Shown here piece after piece: positions 1-5,100 of a stretch of DNA of 5,832 nucleotides (position 1 is its first letter; each line of letters starts with the position of its first letter). The position numbers were made by a program, and so were the translations under genes. The notes under the pieces were generated by a model that was not told where the DNA came from, made no database searches, and was given only the letters and a program-made list of their open reading frames with translations. The stretch covers positions 1-5,832 of the forward strand of contig CATPBC010000288.1 in the NCBI GenBank assembly GCA_955652195.1, given 5' to 3'. This DNA comes from an uncultured Xanthobacteraceae bacterium (GTDB lineage Bacteria > Pseudomonadota > Alphaproteobacteria > Rhizobiales > Xanthobacteraceae).

Positions 1-163
1 CCCGATATTTGTCCGGTGCGTCCCGCGGATCGTGCGGGGCGGTAAACGCCACGTACAGGAAGAACGGTTTACCCGCGTGCTTGCCCTTGCCCGCCTGGTT
101 CTTCAGGAAATCAATGGCGGCGTCGGCGATCACCGCAGTGGAGTGCTTGCCCCTGGCATTGAC
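1..163 (-). pseudogene. Sulfatase fragment (internal piece, cut at about 163 and by the window edge)
   Basis: Read on the minus strand, this stretch gives an open frame with a clear sulfatase signature: a GKHST segment, a helix ADAAIDFLKN, then KPFFLYVAFTAPHDPRDAP. In the sulfatase family the strand ending in a PHxP-like motif carries an active-site histidine; the formylglycine motif CxPxR lies nearer the N-terminus and is not present here. This form (GKHST ... FFLYVAFTAPHDPR) resembles arylsulfatases abundant in Planctomycetes, Verrucomicrobia and Bacteroidetes, which is knowledge recalled, not searched. Only about 54 codons are visible. The C-terminal half runs off the left edge. The N-terminal side stops resembling a sulfatase at about 163, exactly where fumarylacetoacetase coding begins on the other strand. 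The minus frame stays open beyond 163, but that reads the antisense of the neighbouring gene. It is therefore a truncated remnant, or one half of an assembly chimera. Confidence 0.8.
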
Positions 164-346
164 CTTCTTGAACTGACCGCCGCCGGCTCGAAGCCGCTCG
201 TGCTGCCGAACGGCGAGAAGCGGACTTTCATCGAAGACGGCGACGAGATCAGCTTTCGCGGCTTCTGCGCCAAACCGGGCCAGGCACGGATCGGCTTTGG
301 CGAATGCCGCGCGGTGGTGCTGCAGGCAAACCAAGCCGCTCAATGA
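164..346 (+). pseudogene. fahA: Fumarylacetoacetase, C-terminal fragment only
   Basis: The plus frame from 164 to the TGA at 344-346 encodes about 60 residues matching the extreme C-terminus of fumarylacetoacetase: LLELTAAGSKP, then LPNGEKRTFIEDGDEI, then ARIGFGECRAVVL. The same order is found in the mammalian enzyme (LLELT-like, G-E-T-R-x-F-L-x-D-G-D, RIGFG). The enzyme hydrolyses fumarylacetoacetate to fumarate and acetoacetate, the last step of tyrosine/homogentisate breakdown. The same frame remains open leftwards to base 2, but those codons (for example RGGKRHVQEERF) do not resemble this enzyme and are the antisense of the sulfatase piece. The usual residues just before LLEL, of the GS type, are replaced by ID. 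Roughly 350 or more N-terminal residues are missing, including the metal and catalytic residues. The 3' end overlaps the 3' end of the convergent dehydratase gene by seven bases. Confidence 0.75.
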
Positions 347-2073
347 ATTTCCGGCTCCGGGATCGCCGCCTGGCCTTCCAGAAAATCGAAATCGCAGCCC
401 TCGTCGGCCTGGCCGATATGGGCTGAAAACATCGCGCCGTAGCCGCGCGGATAGTGTGGCGGCGGCGGCTTCCAGGCGTTGCGCCGGCGCACCAGTTCCT
501 CGGCGGAGACGTCCAAGTGAATGCGCCGCGCGGCGACATCGACCTCGATCTCATCACCGCTCTGCACCAGCGCCAAAGGACCGCCGACAAAGCTCTCCGG
601 CGCGACATGCAAGATGCAGGCGCCGTAGCTTGTGCCGCTCATGCGCGCGTCGGAGATGCGCAGCATGTCGCGCACGCCGGCTTTGAGAAGTTTTTTCGGG
701 ATCGGCAGCTGGCCCCATTCCGGCATGCCCGGCCCGCCTTTCGGCCCGCCGTTCTTGAGCACCAGCACGTGATCGGGAGTGACATCGAGATCGTCGCGAT
801 CGACCTCGCGCGCCATGTGGTCGTAATTCTCAAATGCAATCGCTTTGCCGCGATGGCGCAACAATCGCTTCTCCGCGGCGGCAGGTTTCATCACGCAGCA
901 GCGCGGCGCCAGATTGCCGGTGAGCACGGCGGTCGCGCCTTCCGGGTAAAGTGGATCTTTCAAGGAATGAATGACATCGGGCAGATGCACTTTACTGCCG
1001 GCGATCGCGTCGGCGAGCGTGCGTCCGGCAACCGTGATGCAGGACAGATCGAGCAGATCGGCCATCTGCGCCATCAGCGCGCGCAAGCCGCCGGCATAGA
1101 AGAAATCCTCCATCAAATATTTGCCTGACGGCGTGATATTGGCGATGACCGGCACTTGCCGGGAAATCTCGTCGAACCGCGCCATGTCGAGCGCGATGCC
1201 GGCGCGGCGCGCCATGGCGATGACATGGATGATCGCGTTGGTCGAACCGCCGAGCGCCATATGCACACGGATTGCATTATCGAATGCCGCGGCGTTGAGA
1301 ATTTTGTCCGGCGTCAAATCCTCCCACACCATTTCGACGGCGCGGCGGCCCGCGGCGGCGCACATGCGCGGATGATTGGAATCCGGCGCCGGAATCGACG
1401 AAGCGCCCGGCAGCGCCAGCCCGAGCGCTTCGGCGATCGCCATCATGGTCGCAGCCGTGCCCATCACCATGCAGGTGCCGAACGAGCGCGAAATGCCGCC
1501 TTCGATCTCGTTCCACTCGTCGTCGCCGATGCGGCCGGCGCGCTTCTCGTCCCAGTATTTCCACGCGTCGGAGCCAGAGCCGAGAACATTGCCGCGCCAA
1601 TTGCCGCGCAGCATCGGGCCGGCCGGCACGTAGATTGCGGGAATGCCCATGCTGATCGCGCCCATGATCAAGCCGGGCGTGGTCTTGTCGCAGCCGCCCA
1701 TCAGCACAGCGCCGTCGATCGGATGGCTGCGCAACAGCTCTTCGCATTCCATCGCCAGGAAATTGCGGTACAGCATGGTGGAAGGTTTGACGAACGGTTC
1801 GGCGAGCGACATCGCCGGCAGTTCGATCGGGAAACCGCCGGCCTGATAAACGCCGCGTTTGACGTCGTCGGCGCGATCGCGCAAATGGCCGTGGCAGGCG
1901 TTGATGTCGCTCCACGTATTGACGATGCCGATGACCGGCTTGCCGTCCCAATCGGCGCGGTCGTAGCCGAACTGGCGCAGCCGCGAACGATGGCCGAACG
2001 AGCGCAAATCGTTGCGGCCGAGCCAGCGATAGGAGCGCAACTCTTCGGGCGATTTTGTTTTGCGGGAAGTCAT
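340..2073 (-). CDS. IlvD/Edd-family dehydratase, sugar-acid (L-arabinonate-like) type
   Basis: A 577-residue enzyme that should remove water from a 2,3-dihydroxy acid to give a 2-keto-3-deoxy acid in the cytoplasm. The length and order of motifs fit the IlvD/Edd family, closest in my recollection to L-arabinonate dehydratases of about 579 residues. Iron-sulfur cluster ligands are visible as Cys60 (NACHGHL), Cys128 (GGCDKTTP) and Cys201 (FGTCMVMGT). Lys130 is in the metal-site position of the second motif, and Ser479 in SDARMSGTSYG is the expected catalytic base. The numbering is nearly identical to that recalled for the Rhizobium L-arabinonate enzyme (Cys59, Cys127, Cys200, Ser480), which uses a [2Fe-2S] cluster. 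The start chosen is the ATG at 2071-2073 (MTSRKTKS). The frame extends to an ATG at 2131-2133, but that would overlap the upstream gene by about 43 bases and add 20 residues of non-family sequence. Only a weak GGA lies upstream of the chosen start. The gene follows the binding-protein gene by 17 bases, probably as one operon. The exact substrate cannot be read from the sequence; dihydroxy-acid dehydratase (valine/isoleucine synthesis) is less likely. Confidence 0.9.
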   Translation of the reverse strand: MTSRKTKSPEELRSYRWLGRNDLRSFGHRSRLRQFGYDRADWDGKPVIGIVNTWSDINACHGHLRDRADDVKRGVYQAGGFPIELPAMSLAEPFVKPSTMLYRNFLAMECEELLRSHPIDGAVLMGGCDKTTPGLIMGAISMGIPAIYVPAGPMLRGNWRGNVLGSGSDAWKYWDEKRAGRIGDDEWNEIEGGISRSFGTCMVMGTAATMMAIAEALGLALPGASSIPAPDSNHPRMCAAAGRRAVEMVWEDLTPDKILNAAAFDNAIRVHMALGGSTNAIIHVIAMARRAGIALDMARFDEISRQVPVIANITPSGKYLMEDFFYAGGLRALMAQMADLLDLSCITVAGRTLADAIAGSKVHLPDVIHSLKDPLYPEGATAVLTGNLAPRCCVMKPAAAEKRLLRHRGKAIAFENYDHMAREVDRDDLDVTPDHVLVLKNGGPKGGPGMPEWGQLPIPKKLLKAGVRDMLRISDARMSGTSYGACILHVAPESFVGGPLALVQSGDEIEVDVAARRIHLDVSAEELVRRRNAWKPPPPHYPRGYGAMFSAHIGQADEGCDFDFLEGQAAIPEPEIH

Positions 2074-2090
2074 GTCAGTCCGGTACCGAT

Positions 2091-3071
2091 TTATTCCGCC
2101 GTCGCGCCGGTGGCCTGCACCACCTTGGCCCATTTTGCCGTTTCTTCGGCGATGACTTTGCCGAAATCTTCCGGCGTGCCGGGAATCAAAATGCCGCCGA
2201 ACTCGGCGAATTTCGCCTGCATGCCCGGATCGGCGAGCGCGTTGTTCACTTCGCGATTGAGCTTGTCGATGATGGCGCGCGGCGTGCCCTTCGGCACCGC
2301 CATGCCGAACCAGGCGCTGGCTTCGTAGCCGGGCACGGTCGCGGCCACGGTCGGCACGCCCGGCAGGGCCTTTGACGGCACCGACGTCGTAACCGCAAGC
2401 GCGCGCAGCCGTCCGCCCTGAATGTGCCCGATCGACGACGGCAAATTATCGAACATCACCTGCACCTGGTTGCCGAGCAGATCGGTCAGCGCCGGCGCCG
2501 AGCCGCGATACGGCACGTGCACAAGCTCGACTCCCGTCATCATCATGAACAAGGCGCCGGATAAATGCACCGAGGTGCCGATGCCCGAAGAGCCGAGATT
2601 GACCTTGCCGGGATTGGCCTTGGCGTAATCGATGAATTCCTTGACCGTCTGCGCCGGCACGTTCGGATTGACTTCCATGACATTCGGTACGCGGATGAAA
2701 CCGGCGACCGGGGTCATGTCGCGGATGAAATCGAATGGCAGGTTCTTGTAGAGACTGGCGTTGATCGCATTCGCCGGGTTGACCAGAAATACCATGTAGC
2801 CGTCGGGCGGCGCGTGGGCCGCGATCTCGGTGGCAAGATTGTTGCCGGCGCCGGGCTTATTCTCGACCGCGAATTGCTGGTGCAGATGTTCGGAGAGGTA
2901 TTGTCCGATCAAGCGTGCGCAAATGTCGGTCGATCCGCCGGGTGGATAACCGACCAGCCAGCGCACCGGATGATTTGGATAATCGTCCTCGGCGGCGCGC
3001 GCCACGGTCGTGACCGCGACCGCCGCACAGGCAACAACCAGCGCGGCAATTCCCCGGCTTAAGGCTTTCAT
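2091..3071 (-). CDS. Bug/TctC-family periplasmic substrate-binding protein (tripartite tricarboxylate transporter type)
   Basis: A 326-residue secreted binding protein. Residues 1-26 form a signal peptide: basic MKALSRG, a hydrophobic Ala/Val core, and an ARA cleavage site before AEDDYP. The mature part shows family hallmarks: YPNHPVRWLVGYPPGGSTD (residues 31-49) and ENKPGAGNNLATE (70-82), which build the carboxylate-binding loops. PPDGYM follows near 88-93, then HVPYRGSAPALTDLLGNQV at about 185-203. Proteins of this family deliver carboxylates such as citrate, other organic acids, sugar acids or aromatic acids to TctA/TctB membrane partners; neither partner is in the window, a common situation because these genes are often orphan and expanded. 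A strong ribosome-binding site, AAGGAG at 3078-3083, sits six bases before the ATG and supports this start. The downstream dehydratase starts 17 bases after its stop, so the ligand may be the dehydratase substrate or its precursor. That link is inference. Confidence 0.92.
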   Translation of the reverse strand: MKALSRGIAALVVACAAVAVTTVARAAEDDYPNHPVRWLVGYPPGGSTDICARLIGQYLSEHLHQQFAVENKPGAGNNLATEIAAHAPPDGYMVFLVNPANAINASLYKNLPFDFIRDMTPVAGFIRVPNVMEVNPNVPAQTVKEFIDYAKANPGKVNLGSSGIGTSVHLSGALFMMMTGVELVHVPYRGSAPALTDLLGNQVQVMFDNLPSSIGHIQGGRLRALAVTTSVPSKALPGVPTVAATVPGYEASAWFGMAVPKGTPRAIIDKLNREVNNALADPGMQAKFAEFGGILIPGTPEDFGKVIAEETAKWAKVVQATGATAE

Positions 3072-3100
3072 TCCAATCTCCTTGGTCGTTTTTTCGTAAC

Positions 3101-3130
3101 CGATTTTACCGGCCGCGATTTTACAGGCCG
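3101..3130. repeat. Tandem duplication, 15 bp x 2, in the divergent intergenic region
   Basis: Two head-to-tail 15-base copies: CGATTTTACCGGCCG at 3101-3115 and CGATTTTACAGGCCG at 3116-3130, differing at one base. They lie 30 to 60 bases upstream of the binding-protein start. Read on the minus strand each copy contains TAAAAT, five of six bases of a sigma-70 -10 box, so the duplication doubles a possible -10 element. I see no matching -35 hexamer at the proper distance from either copy, so promoter function is only a possibility. Confidence 0.75.
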
Positions 3131-3158
3131 AACCGAAGCCTACGCGGCCACGGCGATG

Positions 3159-3193
3159 TCACACAAGTGATCGATCTCACACAAGTGATCGAT
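3159..3193. repeat. Tandem direct repeat, 17 bp x 2 with 18 bp period; possible operator
   Basis: TCACACAAGTGATCGAT occurs at 3159-3175 and again, identically, at 3177-3193. Each copy contains the inverted repeat TCAC-ACAA-GTGA. Around the second copy, ATCGATCTCAC and GTGATCGAT form a longer imperfect dyad with a two-base bulge. The position between two divergent genes and the dyad symmetry are what one expects of a paired regulator-binding site, but the regulator is unknown. It is about 90 bases from the binding-protein start and about 100 bases from the transferase start. Confidence 0.6.
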
Positions 3194-3221
3194 ATGGTGG
3201 CGATCTCGGCGGCGCACCGCC

Positions 3222-3250
3222 TTGTCGGCCTTGTTCGAGGCCGCTAGTTT
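3222..3250 (+). promoter_or_regulatory. Possible sigma-70-like promoter for the glutathione transferase gene
   Basis: TTGTCG at 3222-3227 and TAGTTT at 3245-3250 are separated by 17 bases. The first matches four of six bases of TTGACA, the second only three of six of TATAAT. Transcription would begin near 3257, about 40 bases before the ATG at 3296. The match is weak and based only on spacing and position. Confidence 0.25.
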
Positions 3251-3295
3251 CACCGCCTTCGCAAATCTCCAAAAAGACATTCGAGGGTAATTGCC

Positions 3296-3994
3296 ATGAT
3301 CGACCTTTATGCGTTGACCAGTCCGAACGTCCAGAAAATCTACATCATGCTCGAAGAGACGAAGTTGCCCTATAAGGAGCATTTCGTCGATGTATGGAAG
3401 GGTGAGCAGTACAATCCAGATTTCATCAAGATCAATCCGAACTCAAAAATTCCGACAATCGTCGACCATGAAGGCCCGGGCGGCAAGCCTTACGCCGTGT
3501 TCGAATCCGGCGCGATCCTGCTGTATCTCGCCGAGAAGACCGGAAAATTCCTGCCGAAGGACATGGCGAAGAAATACGAAGCGCTGCAATGGCTGATGTT
3601 TCAGCTTAGCGGCGTCGGGCCTATGTTCGGCCAATTCACGCACTTTAAGCTGTTCGCGCCGAAAGACAGCGCCTACTCGATGTCGCGCTACCAGACCGAG
3701 GTGAAGCGGCTTTACGAAGTGATGGAAAAGCGGCTGGCGCAGTCGCCCTATCTCGGCGGCGACGAATATACGATCGCCGACATCGCCACGTTTCCATGGA
3801 CGCGCAACCACGACATGCAAGGCGTCAATTGGGAGGACCATCCCAATCTGGCGCGCTGGTCCAAAGCCATCGACGAGCGGTCCGCGGTGAAGGCGGCGCT
3901 GGCCAAGATCGCCGTCATCAAATCGAACCGCGACACCGCGACCGACGATCAGAAGGACCGCTTCTTCAATCGCGGCCGCTACGCGCGGGCGTGA
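3296..3994 (+). CDS. Glutathione transferase-like protein, Nu class (YfcG/YghU type)
   Basis: A 232-residue cytoplasmic protein with the two-domain glutathione transferase architecture. The thioredoxin-like N-terminal domain (about 1-83) begins MIDLYALTSPNVQK. It contains the cis-proline segment KIPTIVDHEG (Pro53) and the glutathione-binding FESGAILLYLAEKTG (Glu70, Ser71). The all-helical C-terminal domain runs from about residue 92 and includes LQWLMFQLSGVGPMFGQ and the folding motif YTIADIATFPW (158-168). The closest relative I recognise is E. coli YfcG, which binds two glutathiones or glutathione disulfide and acts as a disulfide-bond oxidoreductase; its active-site Thr9-x-Asn11 corresponds to Ser9-Pro10-Asn11 here. 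There is no N-terminal catalytic Cys or Tyr, as expected for this class. A GAGGG element at 3283-3287 lies eight bases before the ATG. The gene is divergent from the binding-protein/dehydratase pair and convergent with the guanidine hydrolase. The C-terminal tail (NRDTATDDQKDRFFNRGRYA) is polar and probably disordered. Physiological substrate unknown. Confidence 0.92.
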   Translation: MIDLYALTSPNVQKIYIMLEETKLPYKEHFVDVWKGEQYNPDFIKINPNSKIPTIVDHEGPGGKPYAVFESGAILLYLAEKTGKFLPKDMAKKYEALQWLMFQLSGVGPMFGQFTHFKLFAPKDSAYSMSRYQTEVKRLYEVMEKRLAQSPYLGGDEYTIADIATFPWTRNHDMQGVNWEDHPNLARWSKAIDERSAVKAALAKIAVIKSNRDTATDDQKDRFFNRGRYARA

Positions 3995-4002
3995 GCAAGC
4001 TT

Positions 4003-4025
4003 CCCTCTCCCCCTGCGGGAGAGGG
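4003..4025. terminator. Hairpin palindrome between convergent genes (bidirectional terminator or repeat element)
   Basis: CCCTCTCCC at 4003-4011 pairs perfectly with GGGAGAGGG at 4017-4025 around a five-base loop, CCTGC. It lies 9 bases after the transferase stop and 27 bases beyond the hydrolase stop on the other strand, so it could end both transcripts. There is no run of T on either side, so it is not a textbook intrinsic terminator. Very similar CCCTCTCC/GGAGAGGG palindromes recur between genes in many Bradyrhizobium-like and other proteobacterial genomes, so it may equally be a member of a dispersed REP-like family. Confidence 0.6.
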
Positions 4026-4051
4026 TGAATGTCGCTGCGCGCGGGAAACGT

Positions 4052-4984
4052 TCAACCGCTTGACGCGGCCGCCGCTTGGCGCCGGCGCGAACGCGCGCTC
4101 AACACCTCGGAGCGATGATCGAGCCGCAAGGTCAGGCAGCAGGCCGATCCGCCGCTGCGCAAGAACGCCTGCAGCGGGGTCTGCACGACCGTGTAGCCGC
4201 GTTCGTGCAGCGCCGATCGCAGCGATTTGCTGCAGCTCGAAAGCACGATCGTGTTGTGAACGCACACGGCGTTGGCGGCGAAACGTTCGGCGTCGGCGCG
4301 ATCGAGCGCAATGCGATGTTCCGGCGCGACATGGGCGTCGATCGCCGCCTGCGCGGCGGCCGTGAACGCCATCGGATAGTACATCAGGCTGCCACAGGGC
4401 AGCACGCAGAACGCCGTATCGAGATGATAAAACCGCGACTGCGCCAGCGGCAGCGCGAGAACGGGCCGGCCGAGTTGCTGCGTCAGGAAGGAAGCGGCCG
4501 AAGCATCCGAGCGAAAGCCGCAGCCCAGCCAGAACAGGCGCCGCCGCGCATCCCAAATGCAGTCGCCTGCACCTTCCAGGATGACTCCCGCCGGCAACCG
4601 GCAGACATCGTCGATCACGCCGCAGTCGCGCAGTGCGGCAAAAACTGCAGCAAATATCGCTTCTTCTTTCTGCCGTTCGGGATAGCGGAACCGCGACAGC
4701 ACGACCTTGCGGTCGAGCACCACGGCGGCATTGGCGGTAAAAACCAGATCAGGAAGATCGGGCGCGGGCTCGATCGTCTCCAGCAGCGCGCCTGCGGCGG
4801 CCAGCGCATCGCGCAAGCCAGCCCATTGGCGCTGCGCCTCGCCATGCAAATTGCCGCCGCGATCGGCCCAGGACTGCGGGTCCATCCACGGATTGATGCT
4901 GTAGGTCACGGCGAAATGGCGCGGCGGGCACATCAGCAGATGCGGCCGTCCGCTTGTTGCGGCGCGCGGCGCGTGGATGTTCAT
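4052..4984 (-). CDS. Guanidine-modifying hydrolase, DDAH / arginine-dihydrolase-like
   Basis: A 310-residue cytoplasmic protein of the amidinotransferase-fold (pentein) superfamily, which attacks the guanidinium carbon of arginine or methylated arginine through a cysteine. Visible motifs, in order: an N-terminal CPPRHFAVTYSINPWMDP (19-36); DLVFTANAAVVL (79-90) with likely substrate-binding residues; EGAGD (137-141), which supplies acidic residues; YHLDT (186-190) with the likely catalytic His187; and SGGSACCLTLRL near the C-terminus, where Cys283, the second of two adjacent cysteines, fits the nucleophile position before L-T. The N-terminal INPWM signature and FTAN motif resemble cyanobacterial arginine dihydrolase (ArgZ/AgrE N-domain) as well as proteins annotated as dimethylargininase; the products would be ornithine plus ammonia and CO2, or citrulline plus an amine. 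No ornithine cyclodeaminase-like domain is fused to it. The ATG at 4982-4984 is the first in frame before the conserved motif, but no good ribosome-binding site precedes it: AGGGGA is about 14-16 bases away. The next in-frame Met, residue 18, abuts the conserved motif. Confidence 0.8.
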   Translation of the reverse strand: MNIHAPRAATSGRPHLLMCPPRHFAVTYSINPWMDPQSWADRGGNLHGEAQRQWAGLRDALAAAGALLETIEPAPDLPDLVFTANAAVVLDRKVVLSRFRYPERQKEEAIFAAVFAALRDCGVIDDVCRLPAGVILEGAGDCIWDARRRLFWLGCGFRSDASAASFLTQQLGRPVLALPLAQSRFYHLDTAFCVLPCGSLMYYPMAFTAAAQAAIDAHVAPEHRIALDRADAERFAANAVCVHNTIVLSSCSKSLRSALHERGYTVVQTPLQAFLRSGGSACCLTLRLDHRSEVLSARSRRRQAAAASSG

Positions 4985-5100
4985 TGCTTGATTGATTGTT
5001 CCCCTCGACGGAAGAATCGGTGCCGCTCGATTCCGAGACGCGCCATATCACGTCGCCGACCGCAAGTCCGCCAATTTCATGCCGGAACTCAACGGAATTT
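4985..5100. other. Intergenic gap of 116 bases upstream of the guanidine hydrolase
   Basis: Both flanking genes are on the minus strand. The gap must hold any separate promoter for the hydrolase gene, but I see no convincing -35/-10 pair and no clear operator. The only notable purine-rich element is AGGGGAAC near 4998-5005 on the minus strand, rather far from the start codon. Read-through from the upstream regulator gene remains possible. Confidence 0.4.

Noticed and set aside
32..163. Plus-strand extension of the fumarylacetoacetase frame to a GTG at 32, which would make a 104-residue protein
   Set aside because: These codons do not resemble fumarylacetoacetase and are explained by the sulfatase on the opposite strand; the frame is open by chance.
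1156..2328. Long plus-strand open frame (390 codons) opposite the dehydratase and binding-protein genes
   Set aside because: It is the antisense of two well-recognised minus-strand genes, is rich in Arg/Ala/His typical of high-GC shadow frames, and crosses the boundary between them.
3208..3221. GGCGG-CGCA-CCGCC hairpin upstream of the transferase gene
   Set aside because: Such short GC stems arise readily by chance in GC-rich DNA; there is no T tract or riboswitch-like context.
3140..3382. Minus-strand 80-codon frame covering the 17-bp repeats and the start of the transferase gene
   Set aside because: It overlaps the transferase start, its HIDHLCEIDHLC repeat is only the translation of the DNA repeat, and it has no family resemblance.
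4749..5051. Minus-strand 100-codon frame running across the hydrolase start
   Set aside because: Most of it lies out of frame inside the hydrolase gene, whose conserved N-terminal motif fixes the correct frame.
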